Shown one piece after another: positions 1-12,789 of a stretch of DNA of 64,000 nt. How positions within the stretch are numbered: position 1 is the first letter of the stretch; each line of letters opens with the position of its first letter. A program made the translations under genes and the position numbers. The notes beneath the pieces were generated by a model. That model saw nothing but the letters and a program-made list of their open reading frames with translations, was not told the DNA's origin and did no database searches. Source of the stretch: Cladorhizidae sp. MBARI D1340-BT2 (lineage: Eukaryota; Porifera; Demospongiae; Poecilosclerida; Cladorhizidae); contig JAQNBH010000007.1 of the NCBI GenBank assembly GCA_028752905.1, positions 44,629,588-44,693,587 on the forward strand, given 5' to 3'.

Positions 1-279
1 TAAACAGTGGGTAGGTTACGGTATAATTAAACAGTGAGTGAGTTACCAGGGCATCGGAACAGTGGATTTTTGGTTGTTTTGGGTTTTTTCCAGCTAGACC
101 TTGTTCAGGTTAGAGGTTAGATAATGACCTAATAACACTCCGCCGCCCCCTCCCCCGCCCACCTACCCACCCACACATCCCATTCACCCACCCGGGTGAT
201 GATTTACACGGCGTTTACGACTGAGTGGGCAGTGTGTGTAGTAACACAGGTGGAGCAGAGGTATCATTCAGCCTCCTGT
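1..279. other. Non-repetitive sequence, lipase upstream intron or flank
   Basis: It contains a C-rich stretch near 140-190 and no recognisable exon. It is the left edge before the 24-bp array. Confidence 0.4.
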
Positions 280-3246
280 TTAGGAACCTCATGGAACATT
301 GTGTTAGGACCTCATGGAACATTGTGTTAGGAACCTCATGGAACATTGTGTTAGGAACCTCATGGAACATTGTGTTAGGAACCTCATGAAACATTGTGTT
401 AGGAACCTCATGGAACATTGTGTTAGGAACCTCATGGAACATTGTGTTAGGAACCTCATGGAACATTTAGGAACCTCATGAAACATTTAGGAACCTCATG
501 GAACATTTAGGAACCTCATGGAACATTGTGTTAGGAACCTCATGGAACATTGTGTTAGGAACCTCATGGAACATTGTGTTAGGAACCTCATGAAACATTG
601 TGTTAGGAACCTCATGGAACATTGTGTTAGGAACCTCATGGAACATTGTGTTAGGAACCTCATGGAACATTTAGGAACCTCATGAAACATTTAGGAACCT
701 CATGGAACATTTAGGAACCTCATGGAACATTGTGTTAGGAACCTCATGGAACATTGTGTTAGGAACCTCATGGAACATTGTGTTAGGACCTCATGGAACA
801 TTGTGTTAGGAACTTCATGAAACATTTAGGAACCTCATGGAACATTTAGGAACCTCATGGAACATTGTGTTAGGAACCTCATGGAACATTGTGTTAGGAA
901 CCTCATGGAACATTGTGTTAGGAACCTCATGGAACATTGTGTTAGGACCTCATGGAACATTGTGTTAGGAATCTCATGGAACATTGTGTTAGGAACCTCA
1001 TGGAACATTGTGTTAGGAACCTCATGGAACATTGTGTTAGCAACCTCATGGAACATTGTGTTGGCAACCTCATGGAACATTGTGTTAGGAACCTCATGGA
1101 ACATTGTGTTAGGAACCTCATGGAACATTGTGTCAGGAACCTCATGGAACATTGTGTCAGGAACCTCATGGAACATTGTGTCAGGAACCTCATGGAACAT
1201 TGTGTTAGGAACCTCATGGAACATTGTGTTAGGAACCTCATGGAACATTGTGTTAGGAACCTCATGGAACATTGTGTTAGGAACCTCATGGAACATTGTG
1301 TTAGGAACCTCATGGAACATTGTGTTAGGAACCTCATGGAACATTGTGTTAGGAACCTCATGGAACATTGTGTTAGGAACCTCATGGAACATTGTGTTAG
1401 GAACCTCATGGAACATTGTGTTAGGAACCTCATGGAACATTGTGTTAGGAACCTCATGGAACATTGTGTTAGGAACCTCATGGAACATTGTGTTAGGAAC
1501 CTCATGGAACATTGTGTTAGGAACCTCATGGAACATTGTGTTAGGAACCTCATGGAACATTGTGTTAGGAACCTCATGGAACATTGTGTTAGGAACCTCA
1601 TGGAACATTTAGGAACCTCATGAAACATTTAGGAACCTCATGGAACATTTAGGAACCTCATGGAACATTGTGTTAGGAACCTCATGGAACATTGTGTTAG
1701 GAACCTCATGGAACATTGTGTTAGGACCTCATGGAACATTGTGTTAGGAACCTCATGAAACATTTAGGAACCTCATGGAACATTTAGGAACCTCATGGAA
1801 CATTGTGTTAGGAACCTCATGGAACATTGTGTTAGGAACCTCATGGAACATTGTGTTAGGACCTCATGGAACATTGTGTTAGGAACCTCATGGAACATTG
1901 TGTTAGGAACCTCATGGAACATTGTGTTAGGAACCTCATGGAACATTGTGTTAGCAACCTCATGGAACATTGTGTTGGCAACCTCATGGAACATTGTGTT
2001 AGGAACCTCATGGAACATTGTGTTAGGAACCTCATGGAACATTGTGTCAGGAACCTCATGGAACATTGTGTCAGGAACCTCATGGAACATTGTGTCAGGA
2101 ACCTCATGGAACATTGTGTTAGGAACCTCATGGAACATTGTGTTAGGAACCTCATGGAACATTGTGTTAGGAACCTCATGGAACATTGTGTTAGGAACCT
2201 CATGGAACATTGTGTTAGGAACCTCATGGAACATTGTGTTAGGAACCTCATGGAACATTGTGTTAGGAACCTCATGGAACATTGTGTTAGGAACCTCATG
2301 GAACATTGTGTTAGGAACCTCATGGAACATTGTGTTAGGAACCTCATGGAACATTGTGTTAGGAACCTCATGGAACATTGTGTTAGGAACCTCATGGAAC
2401 ATTGTGTCAGGAACCTCATGGAACATTGTGTTAGGAACCATGGAACATTATGTCAGGAACCTCATGGAACATTGTGTTAGGAACCTCATGGAACATTGTG
2501 TTAGGAACCTCATGGAACATTGTGTCAGGAACCTCATGGAACATTGTGTCAGGAACCTCATGGAACATTGTGTCAGGAACCTCATGGAACATTGTGTTAG
2601 GAACCTCATGGAACATTGTGTTAGGAACCTCATGGAACATTGTGTTAGGAACCTCATGGAACATTGTGTTAGGAACCTCATGGAACATTGTGTTAGGAAC
2701 CTCATGGAACATTGTGTTAGGAACCTCATGGAACATTGTGTTAGGAACCTCATGGAACATTGTGTTAGGAACCTCATGGAACATTGTGTTAGGAACCTCA
2801 TGGAACATTGTGTTAGGAACCTCATGGAACATTGTGTTAGGAACCTCATGGAACATTGTGTTAGGAACCTCATGGAACATTGTGTCAGGAACCTCATGGA
2901 ACATTGTGTCAGGAACCTCTCAGGAACCTCATGGAACATTGTGTTAGGAACCTCATGGAACATTGTTAGGAACCTCATGGAACATTGTGTCAGGAACCTC
3001 ATGGAACATTGTGTCAGGAACCTCATGGAACATTGTGTTAGGAACTTCATGGAACATTGTGTTAGGAACCTCATGGAACATTGTGTTAGGAACCTCATGG
3101 AACATTGTGTTAGGAACCTCATGGAACATTGTGTTAGGAACCTCATGGAACATTGTGTCAGGAACCTCATGGAACATTGTGTTAGGAACCTCATGGAACA
3201 TTGTGTCAGGAACCTCATGGAACATTGTGTTAGGAACCTCATGGAA
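280..3246. repeat. 24-bp minisatellite (about 3 kb) with a 20-bp variant
   Basis: The core is CCTCATGGAACATTGTG. Shorter units lack four bases and read CATGGAACATTTAGG. Because 24 is a multiple of three, all frames stay open and give spurious proteins such as repeated MFHEVPNT. Substituted units (GTCAGG, GCAACC, TGAAACA) recur in the same order about 914 bp apart, showing a higher-order duplication. Confidence 0.97.
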
Positions 3247-3784
3247 CTTTGCATTTGTCACCAACAAATTGCATTAACCACAGTTCTCTACAGTGACTGT
3301 TCACTGTATTCCTTAAAAGCCCTAGGGCTGTTATCACGAGGAACACTGTATTCCTTAAAAGCCTAGAGCTGTTATCACGAGGAACCTTAGTTCCACCCTG
3401 ACTTCATCAACACAATCCGATGTTCTAAATATGCTTCTTGCACTCATTCAGCCTCTCATATAGCAGATTACAATATTTGTACTACACTAGGAAACCAGTC
3501 CCTTCCATCTGCTCTTAGACAGACACCATACCCTTATATGGCAATGTTTAGGTGTCTACCCTTATATGGCAATGCTTAAGTGACGATGTTTTTATTTGGT
3601 ATTATTTGCACCACATGACCTCAGCACCTCTCTATGGCTAACCTTGTACCTGTACAGGTCATCTTCCAAACCAATCGACACTGTGTCTTTATGAAGAGCC
3701 CATGGAATAATGGGCGTGGCCACTGAATCTGTGCACACACCTTGATACTTGGAGATTCATGCAATATTCATACATTCATTACCC
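3247..3784. other. Unique sequence, probably lipase intron
   Basis: Two short imperfect duplications are visible (AGGGCTGTTATCACGAGG near 3327 and 3369; CCCTTATATGGCAATG near 3530 and 3559). I see no exon matching the missing lipase exons. Confidence 0.4.
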
Positions 3785-4739
3785 TCACCACCTCTACATG
3801 CATACTAGCCTCACCACCTCTACATGAATACTAGCCTCACCACCTCTACATGCATACTAGCCTCACCACCTCTACATGCATACTAGCCTCACCACCTCTA
3901 CATGCATACTAACCTCACCACCTCTACATGCATACTAGCCTCACCACCTCTACATGCACACTAGCCTCACCACCTCTACATGCATACTAGCCTCACTACC
4001 TCTACATGCATACTAGCCTCACCACCTCTACATGCATACTAGCCTCACCACCTCTACATGCATACTAGCCTCACCACCTCTACATGCATACTAGCCTCAC
4101 CACCTCTACATGCATACTAGCCTCACTACCTCTACATGCATACTAGCCTCACCACCTCTACATGCATACTAGCCTCACCACCTCTACATGCATACTCACC
4201 ACCTCCACATGCATACTCACCACCTCTACATGCATACTAGCCTCACCACCTCTACATGCATACTAGCCTCACCACCTCTACATGCATACTAGCCTCACCA
4301 CCTCTACATGCATACTAGCCTCACCACCTCTACATGCATACTAGCCTCACCACCTCTACATGCATACTAGCCTCACTACCTCTACATGCATACTAGCCTC
4401 ACCACATGCATACTCACCACCTCTACATGCATACTAGCCTCACCACATGCATACTCACCACCTCTACATGCATACTAGCCTCACCACCTCTACATGCATA
4501 CTCACCACCTCCACATGCATACTCACCACCTCTACATGCATACTAGCCTCACCACCTCTACATGCATACTAGCCTCACCACCTCTACATGCATACTAGCC
4601 TCACCACCTCTACATGCATACTAGCCTCACCACCTCTACATGCTCACCACCTCTACATGCATACTAGCCTCACCACCTCTACATGCATACTAGCCTCACC
4701 ACCTCTACATGCATACTAGCCTCACCACCTCTACATGCC
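3785..4739. repeat. 26-bp minisatellite, about 36 units
   Basis: The unit contains CACCTCTACATGCATACTAG. Truncated 18-bp units (CATGCATACTCACCAC) recur near 4190, 4400, 4450 and 4500. It is strongly homogeneous. Confidence 0.96.
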
Positions 4740-4814
4740 CACATATTTAAATCATGTAACTTTTGCCTGTTCAATGAAAAATTGCTACTCCACACTAATA
4801 CATTGTGTAACCAT

Positions 4815-5160
4815 CTTTTAACCACACGCTGGGTTGAGGTAGGTTGAAGTAGGTGGACAATAGCTCTATGGGTACACACACTGGACCAACATCACAATGG
4901 GTGGAGGCAGGTTGAAGTAGATTGACAATAGCTCTATGGGGACACACACTGGACCAACATCACACTGGGTGGAGGCAGGTTGAAGTAGATTGATAGTAGC
5001 TCTATGGGGACACACACTGGACCAACACCACACTGGGTGGAGGCTGGTTGAAGTAGGTTGACAATAGCTCTATGGGGACACACACTGGACCAACACCACA
5101 CTGGGTTGAAGTAGATTGACAATAGCTCTATGGGGACACACACCCACACTGGGTTGACAG
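4815..5160. repeat. 67-bp tandem repeat, about five units
   Basis: Units share GACAATAGCTCTATGGGG and ACACTGGACCAACA. The array ends some 80 bp before the lipase exon acceptor. Confidence 0.9.
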
Positions 5161-5240
5161 CTGCCACTTATTGTTTACATGTCACATTGGTTCTTGTGCA
5201 TTTCATCTTGTGCTCTCCCCCCACCCCTCCCCCCATGCAG

Positions 5241-5312
5241 ACCAGACTCCCTGTCTACTACACACACACTCCTGCCGGCACCTCCGTCAAGAACGCCATG
5301 CATTTGAGTCAG
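5241..5312 (+). CDS. LIPA: Lipase exon equivalent to human LIPA exon 8
   Basis: This 72-nt exon reads TRLPVYYTHTPAGTSVKNAM followed by HLSQ, matching the family motif in which THSPAGTSVQN precedes a Trp/Leu-Ser-Gln end. The acceptor is a C-rich tract ending in ATGCAG and the donor is CAG|GTATGT. Both junctions are phase 0. The donor sequence is repeated about 66 times in the array that begins at this very junction. Exon boundaries were chosen by homology and by GT-AG rules. Confidence 0.92.
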
Positions 5313-7240
5313 GTATGTGGAGTTATACCCTGTGCAGAGTCAGGTATGTAGAGTTACTCTGTGCAGAGTCAGGTATGTGGAGTTACTCTGTGCAGAGTCA
5401 GGTATGTGGAGTTACTCTGTGCAGAGTCAGGTATGTAGAGTTACTCTGTGCAGAGTCAGGTATGTAGAGTTACTCTGTGCAGAGTCAGGTATGTAGAGTT
5501 ACTCTGTGCAGAGTCAGGTATGTAGAGTTATCCTGTGCAGAGTCAGGTATGTCGAGTTATCCTGTGCAGAGTCAGGTATGTGGAGTTACTCTGTGCAGAG
5601 TCAGGTATGTAGAGTTATCCTGTGCAGAGTCAGGTATGTAGAGTTACTCTGTGCAGAGTCAGGTATGTAGAGTTATCCTGTGCAGAGTCAGGTATGTAGA
5701 GTTACTCTGTGCAGAGTCAGGTATGTAGAGTTACTCTGTGCAGAGTCAGGTATGTAGAGTTATCCTGTGCAGAGTCAGGTATGTAGAGTTATCCTGTGCA
5801 GAGTCAGGTATGTAGAGTTACTCTGTGCAGAGTCAGGTATGTAGAGTTACTCTGTGCAGAGTCAGGTATGTAGAGTTACTCTGTGCAGAGTCAGGTATGT
5901 AGAGTTATCCTGTGCAGAGTCAGGTATGTAGAGTTACTCTGTGCAGAGTCAGGTATGTAAGAGTTACTCTGTGCAGAGTCAGGTATGTAGAGTTACTCTG
6001 TGCAGAGTCAGGTATGTAGAGTTACTCTGTGCAGAGTCAGGTATGTAGAGTTATCCTGTGCAGAGTCAGGTATGTAGAGTTATCCTGTGCAGAGTCAGGT
6101 ATGTAGAGTTACTCTGTGCAGAGTCAGGTATGTAGAGTTATCCTGTGCAGAGTCAGGTATGTAAGAGTTACTCTGTGCAGAGTCAGGTATGTAAGAGTTA
6201 CTCTGTGCAGAGTCAGGTATGTAGAGTTACTCTGTGCAGAGTCAGGTATGTAGAGTTATCCTGTGCAGAGTCAGGTATGTAAGAGTTACTCTGTGCAGAG
6301 TCAGGTATGTAAGAGTTACTCTGTGCAGAGTCAGGTATGTAGAGTTACTCTGTGCAGAGTCAGGTATGTAGAGTTATCCTGTGCAGAGTCAGGTATGTAA
6401 GAGTTACTCTGTGCAGAGTCAGGTATGTAGAGTTATCCTGTGCAGAGTCAGGTATGTAGAGTTACTCTGTGCAGAGTCAGGTATGTAGAGTTACTCTGTG
6501 CAGAGTCAGGTATGTAGAGTTACTCTGTGCAGAGTCAGGTATGTAGAGTTACTCTGTGCAGAGTCAGGTATGTAGAGTTATCCTGTGCAGAGTCAGGTAT
6601 GTAGAGTTATCCTGTGCAGAGTCAGGTATGTAGAGTTACTCTGTGCAGAGTCAGGTATGTAGAGTTACTCTGTGCAGAGTCAGGTATGTAGAGTTATCCT
6701 GTGCAGAGTCAGGTATGTAGAGTTATCCTGTGCAGAGTCAGGTATGTAAGAGTTATCCTGTGCAGAGTCAGGTATGTAGAGTTACTCTGTGCAGAGTCAG
6801 GTATGTAGAGTTATCCTGTGCAGAGTCAGGTATGTAGAGTTACTCTGTGCAGAGTCAGGTATGTAGAGTTACTCTGTGCAGAGTCAGGTATGTAGAGTTA
6901 CTCTGTGCAGAGTCAGGTATGTAAGAGTTATCCTGTGCAGAGTCAGGTATGTAGAGTTATCCTGTGCAGAGTCAGGTATGTAGAGTCAGGTATGTAGAGT
7001 TATCCTGTGCAGAGTCAGGTATGTAGAGTTATCCTGTGCAGAGTCAGGTATGTAGAGTTACTCTGTGCAGAGTCAGGTATGTAGAGTTACTCTGTGCAGA
7101 GTCGGGTATGTAGAGTTATCCTGTGCAGAGTCAGGTATGTGGAGTTACTCTGTGCAGAGTCAGGTATGTAGAGTTATCCTGTGCAGAGTCAGGTATGTAG
7201 AGTTACTCTGTGCAGAGTCAGGTATGTAGAGTTACTCTGT
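5306..7240. repeat. 29-bp minisatellite made of 5' splice-site copies, about 66 units
   Basis: Each unit contains GAGTCAGGTATGT, the same 13 nt that span the donor of the lipase 72-nt exon, followed by a GTGCAG that resembles an acceptor. The first unit is the exon junction itself. Units alternate TTACTCTG and TTATCCTG, and some carry GTATGTAAGAG. Four-unit blocks of about 116 bp repeat near 6163-6400. Confidence 0.95.
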
Positions 7241-7318
7241 GGTGCATGCATGTGTGCATGCATGTGTGTACATGTGCATGTGTGTGCATGTATGTGTGTG
7301 CATGCATGTGTGTGTGTG
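7241..7318. repeat. (TG)n/(CATG)n microsatellite
   Basis: Alternating purine-pyrimidine tract with repeated GTGTGCATG, directly after the 29-bp array. Confidence 0.85.
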
Positions 7319-8319
7319 CTTTATGCCAAACATGGCAAAGAATAGCATCTGCTGTGATTGGCTAGTTCTGGAGTTGCCTTGAGCAGCTTCTTGTAGGAGG
7401 TACTCAATTATAATATTTGTAGAGAGGGGAACTTTGAATGAAACAATATCTCTTAAGTTCGACTTATAAGGGAAGCAAGAATTCACCAATATGAACCACA
7501 AACCAGAAATGACCTTGTTACCTTTTGAAATTACGAGCACCAGTTGTTTGTGGTCTATATTGCTGTCTACCTGACAAGTCAATCATTTTTTGTCTTGTAT
7601 ATCAAGTGAGTGCTCAGACAATTTTAAGATGGTCTGGCCATTATGCGGGTGTGGTTTGGGTGTGGCTTCACATTAGCACAGTAATATTGTACACACAATT
7701 GCTAACATATTTTAGTACTGCACCAAACACTTGTCTATGTTCACCCCCTACAAAGTCATGGGCGACATCAATTACCAATTTCCTCAACTATGTGCGTACT
7801 CTAGATATTCATTTCATGAGCTGCCTAACTGCACGTACTATTCGAGGATGCGCTCTAATCGGGTAAATATGGTAGGTCGGTCTGTAAAATTCTTGCGACA
7901 AGTTGTTCAGTCTTTCCTGTTTGATTTAATTTGACGCTTTGCACTAAATGATCGTTCGCTGGTGGCCCTGTACGTTGCTGGCATAAATAGCATGAAAAGT
8001 ATGCTTCTTCTCATAACCACACCCATAAAATTAGTAATGTACTGGAAGTGGTTTGGGCGGACCGTCAGAGCCACCACTGATATATATAATATATATATAT
8101 ATATATATGCTCTCAATGAACTCTCAGTTGACAACGAAATTACAATGACCTTCTCAATAGTCAACTTGAATTTTACTCTCAGACGTTTTGACTATAATGC
8201 TCTAGCCTTCACCAGAATGATTCGAAAGAGTAAAAATAAAAGCAATTGTATCTAGACACTTGTAACAATACTTCAAAACATGAGTCAACCAATCTTACCA
8301 CATTTGAAATCATGGCATT
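7319..8319. other. Low-repeat intronic stretch
   Basis: Apart from the hAT fragment and a (TA)n run near 8083-8108, no gene or array is visible. Open frames here lack splice-site and homology support. Confidence 0.4.
7908..8028 (-). pseudogene. hAT transposase C-terminal (dimerisation) fragment
   Basis: The minus strand reads FMLFMPATYRATSERSFSAK followed by RQIKSN, the hallmark of the hAT dimerisation domain (PAT-SERSFS, then (R/K)(R/Q)IK). Stops follow soon after. It is a short relic inside the lipase intron; no termini were found. Confidence 0.7.
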
Positions 8320-8862
<543 letters not shown>

Positions 8863-8974
8863 ATGACTGAATTGCCTATAATATATAATATATATAATGG
8901 CCCATTATTATTGTGACCTTGTTACTGTCTTATGTGCATCATTGCAAAAACACCTGACGAGTTTAATGGCATTT

Positions 8975-9360
8975 CTCTAACATCACTAGCATCACTAGCA
9001 TCACTAGCACCACTAGCACCACTAGCACCACTAGCATCACTATCACCATTAGCATCACTAGCACCACTAGCATCACTAGCACCACTAGCACCACTAGCAC
9101 CATTAGCATCACTAGCATCACTAGCACCACTAGCATCACTAGCACCACTAACATCACTAGCACCACTAGCACCACTAGCACCACTATCACCATTAGCACC
9201 ACTAGCATCACTAGCACCACTAGCACCACTAGCACCATTAGCATCACTAGCACCACTAGCATCACTAGCATCACTAGTACCACTAGCACCAGTAGCATCA
9301 CTAGCATCACTAGCACCACTAGCACCACTAGCATCACTAGCACCACTAGCATCACTAGCT
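8975..9360. repeat. 9-bp minisatellite
   Basis: Units are ATCACTAGC or ACCACTAGC, with rarer CCATTAGC and TCACTATC. The alternation creates open frames on both strands (Leu-Ala-Pro/Ser; Ser-Gly-Ala) with no coding support. Confidence 0.95.
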
Positions 9361-10074
9361 GGGAGATAGTCACACATTTCAATCTGCAGACAATATCATA
9401 ATTATAGCTGGGCTTGTCCTATTTTTGGCTCCGCCCACATGGGATTTGTGGTCAGGGTTATTAAAATCACAGACTTGCCCACCTTTTCTGACGAAAACGT
9501 GGGACACATGGATGTGTGCATACCTTTCGGGGAGGGGGGTCCGGGGAAGGGGAATTTGAAACCAAATGCTTTTGTGTTTTGCTGCAACCTCGGACAGCAA
9601 ATCTAATTTCAAGGTCTATAAATACACTGATTTAATGTTGAATTACTTGACTTCACCACAGTGGAAATAGCAAACATTGCTTCCAGATGAACATTGCTTC
9701 CAGATGCCAAAACCCTTCTTGCATTCTTCATGGATCTGACTGTCTCACAAAGCATGGATATTTCTTCGGTCACAGTGAAGTAAATTTGGTTCTCCCCTAG
9801 TCTTGCCCCCTGCAGGGGTTCATGTTTGCCCTCTAGATGGAGTTGTGAAACTTGACTGGGATTCACAGGAATCACATGACTTGATTGTCTGGTAGAGATT
9901 GATTGGAAGGCGGTTCTAGAAATCCAGCTGGTAATTAGGTCGAGCAAGTAATTAGGTCGAGCAAGTAATTAGGCCGATCAAACAATAATGAGCTCGAGTG
10001 TGAAGGTGACTTGGATTGCATTGGGGGGAGCTCTGCTAGCTAGTTAGGTCGTGGGGGTCGACCCATTATTCAGC
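9361..10074. other. Low-repeat intronic stretch
   Basis: A 17-bp motif GTAATTAGGTCGAGCAA is repeated near 9930-9980. A minus-strand open frame of 112 codons (9609-9947) has no recognised domain and is not called. Confidence 0.35.
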
Positions 10075-10340
10075 ACATCAGTGGTTAGTATTACATAGCA
10101 TTGGGTGTACTAGGAGTTGGCTAGTGAGTTAGTATCACATAGCATTGGACTAGGAGGTGGCTAATGAGTTAATGTCATATAGCATGGGGTGCACTATGAG
10201 TTAGCTAGTGAGTTAGTGTTATGCAGTATGGGAGCATTATGAGTTGGCTAGTGGGTTAGTGTCATGTAATGGGGTGCACTATGAGTTGGCAATTGAGTTA
10301 ATGTCATGCTGTGTCATGCAGCATGCAGTGTTATGGAGAA
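10075..10340. repeat. Degenerate tandem repeat of about 55-60 bp
   Basis: About five diverged units share GAGTTGGCTAGTGAGTTAGT and ATAGCAT-GGGTGCACTA. Units differ by several substitutions each, so this is older than the neighbouring arrays. Confidence 0.7.
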
Positions 10341-10484
10341 CTCAAGTCTCTGGTTCATACCAGCCATGCAGCCATGCAACAAAACATACCAACACGCAGA
10401 TAATTAGATGCAATGCAAATACCACCATCTGCTGGAGTACAAACATCCGCTTGTTTTGCTTAATGAATCAATATGACATGACAT

Positions 10485-10597
10485 GACTGTGTATGTGTGT
10501 GTGTATGTGTGTGCATGTTATGTGTGTGTGTATGTGTGCATGTGTGTATGTGTTTGTATGTGTGTGTGTGTGTGTGTGTGCATGTATGTGTGTGCAG
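10485..10597. repeat. (TG)n microsatellite forming the acceptor region of a lipase exon
   Basis: TG-rich tract with ATGTGTGTGCATG variants running up to the TGTGCAG acceptor of the exon at 10598. Confidence 0.9.
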
Positions 10598-10669
10598 GAG
10601 GTGAAGTCTGGGAGGTTTGCCATGTACGAGTATAGAACCAGGAGGCTCAACATACAGCACTATGGAGTT
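10598..10669 (+). CDS. LIPA: Lipase exon equivalent to human LIPA exon 9
   Basis: This 72-nt, 24-codon exon starts EVKSGRFAMYEYRTRR and ends in QHYGV, aligning with the AVKFQKFQAFDWG region of human LIPA. It sits between a TG-rich acceptor ending in TGTGCAG and the donor GTT|GTAAGT. Both junctions are phase 0. The acceptor pyrimidine tract is replaced by an approximately 110-bp (TG)n microsatellite. Confidence 0.9.
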
Positions 10670-10789
10670 GTAAGTTGCTGATTCCTTCACTGACTGATCA
10701 CACAAGCACATGCATACTTGCACCTGCCAACTCTTTTCCTCTCTCAGCCAACTTGCTCGGCTGCTTATATTATCCCACACAATTACCTC

Positions 10790-10878
10790 TCAAATGCACT
10801 TCACATGCACACCAAATAATCCTTCCCATATATTGCACACCAAATAATCCTTCCCATATATTGCACACCAAATAATCC
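10790..10878. repeat. 28-bp repeat, about three units
   Basis: Units share ACACCAAATAATCCTTC and CCATATATTGC. They lie in the last lipase intron. Confidence 0.8.
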
Positions 10879-11131
10879 TTCTCACAAGCCATCAGATTTA
10901 TCTCTCTCCAAATAATCTATCTGCTAGTGAGTGCTTCTTCTCAGTCACTCTGTAGCTAATTCCTTCGTTTTCACACAATGCGCACACAACATATCCCTAG
11001 CCCTAGCTCACTTTTCCCTTTACTGTCTATACTTCTGAGCTGTTGAACTTATCATGCACACACACACACACATGCACACACACCACAACACAAAACATGC
11101 ATATGTGTACATATGCACACATACACAACAG

Positions 11132-11383
11132 AGCCCTTCTCCCAATTACAACGTGACAGACATGAAGATCCCCATGGCTGTCTTCACGGGTAACAATGAC
11201 TGGCTGGCCGACCCCAAAGATGTGGCAAAGCTCCTTCCTCTGCTCAATAGCACGGGCAAGCTCTTCTACCACAAGAATATTGACTATTACGATCACTTGG
11301 ACTTCGTCTGGGGCATGGACGCAGCCACCGTGATCTACAGTGACATCATTGCTCTAGCAGAGAAAATGAAAGATCACGTGTAA
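11132..11383 (+). CDS. LIPA: Lipase terminal exon with catalytic Asp and His
   Basis: This terminal exon encodes 83 residues plus TAA and follows a CA-rich acceptor ending in ACAACAG. It holds the two acidic/basic triad members of the family: the Asp in GNNDWLAD and the His in YYDHLDFVWGMDA, 32 residues apart, a few more than in gastric lipase because of an NSTG insertion. Two N-glycosylation sequons (NVT, NST) suit a secreted or lysosomal enzyme. The protein ends ALAEKMKDHV, the usual end point for the family. The reading frame is intact, so this copy looks functional. Confidence 0.93.
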   Translation, partial: SPSPNYNVTDMKIPMAVFTGNNDWLADPKDVAKLLPLLNSTGKLFYHKNIDYYDHLDFVWGMDAATVIYSDIIALAEKMKDHV

Positions 11384-12250
11384 TTAGCTAAGTATATAAT
11401 TTTCTCAAGTTTTGTTGTTAATCTGAATGTCTTGTAATGCGTACATATATTGCTACATAAATAAGTCTTGTGTGTGTGTGTCCTTATAAGGCTACAATTT
11501 TGAAGTTGCTAAGATACTTAAATTTAGCAGGAAGGCGTACTTTTACACTGGGACGGACACAGGCTTGTTGCGTCGAACTCCAGACTAAATGATGTGCTGG
11601 CATAGGAAGTGGGGAGAGGCTTTAATCCATACACTCAAAATGAGATGGGGTCATGTGACATGCCTAGCAATAAACCTGGCTGCCAGCAAGTTTTGTTAAG
11701 TGTTTATTATGAATTATGCTTGGCTTTTAATGTAGAATTGGATAACTGATATATTTGTCCATTTGAAAATAATGCACTAGAACTGATCTCGGAAGCAAAG
11801 ACAGTCAGGGGAGCATGCACCAGGATCCTGCTAGGCTAGGTAGGACACGCTAAATACCTGCCCTCTCACTAATCTTTGGCTCCCCCAACCCACCCGCCCC
11901 TGCCCCCCCCCTCCCCTATTCCCCCCAAAAACAACAACAACAATAAAAACACCTAAGACGGAAAGCCATCTCAAACCCTGTTGTGAATGACCGCTGGTAC
12001 ATACCTGTGCTTGCATTTTTCACGTTCGCGACGGTAATACACATGACAAACTTGAGGAAAAACTCTCTGAAATATCTCATTCTTGTCAAAATGGGCAGGA
12101 ACCACCTAATTTGTTAGCAAGAAAAACACCCCACAGTTGTTGAAATGGCAGGATAGGTAGCTAGTTATATATATATAGACAGCGCTAACTGGGATTTGAG
12201 AGAGCAACATTTGAGGTTCAACACTTTGCAGGAGGGGGGAGGTCATTCTC
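11384..12250. other. Lipase 3' flank and intergenic sequence
   Basis: Contains the candidate polyadenylation signal and a C-rich/A-rich tract near 11,880-11,950. No gene is visible. Confidence 0.4.
11669..11674 (+). promoter_or_regulatory. Possible polyadenylation signal of the lipase gene
   Basis: This is the first canonical AATAAA after the lipase stop, 286 nt downstream. A variant ATAAAT/AATAAG lies earlier near 11,456. Only transcript ends could distinguish them. Confidence 0.4.
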
Positions 12251-12430
12251 ATTTTGTGCTCCAGGTATTTTCATCCATTTAAAAATGCAAAAACTACCTG
12301 TATAGGTAAGGTAGGTAGCTTCACCTGAAATTTTGTGTCATTTTGTGCTCCAGGTATTTTCCTCCATTTAAAAATGCAAAAACTACCTGTATAGGTAAGG
12401 TGGTAGCTTCACCTGAAATTTTGTGTATTG
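12251..12430. repeat. Two-copy 89-bp direct repeat
   Basis: ATTTTGTGCTCCAGGTATTT begins copies at about 12,251 and 12,340. The copies differ by only a few bases. Confidence 0.85.
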
Positions 12431-12789
12431 AGGTGAAAAGTGAGAAAAATGCAGTGGATAAAATACTGAAGAAAAAGTACAGCTATTTCCTCCATTAAAA
12501 AAAGCAAAATCAAGAAATTAAAGCCTCCTTTGGGTGACCCTTAAACATCACTAAAGATTGACTCATGATATTTTATATACTCAGCGCTGCACAGAAAAAA
12601 AGAAGGCAAGTAATCTTTCTGGATGGCCAACCATTTTGAGCAGGATAATCCAGTGTTTCCAAGGTTCTGCGACGGGGGGGGGGGGGAGGAGGAGAATAAT
12701 TCAAGAATTGATCACAGTTGCATTCAAACTTAGAGGTATCTAGGAAACTATTCTAAGGGTGGTAAAAATATCCACAAAACTGTCAAAGG

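Noticed and set aside
835..3366. Long open frames of 150-523 codons on both strands (MFHEVPNT and MEHCVRNL repeats)
   Set aside because: They are all translations of a 24-bp minisatellite whose length is a multiple of three, so every frame stays open. There is no unique sequence, splice logic or homology.
1..5240. Upstream lipase exons
   Set aside because: I looked for the exon encoding the cysteine-glycine region before the 72-nt exon and found none; it must lie outside the window.
9609..9947. 112-codon minus-strand frame in a lipase intron
   Set aside because: No domain, no splice context, and chance length for this base composition.
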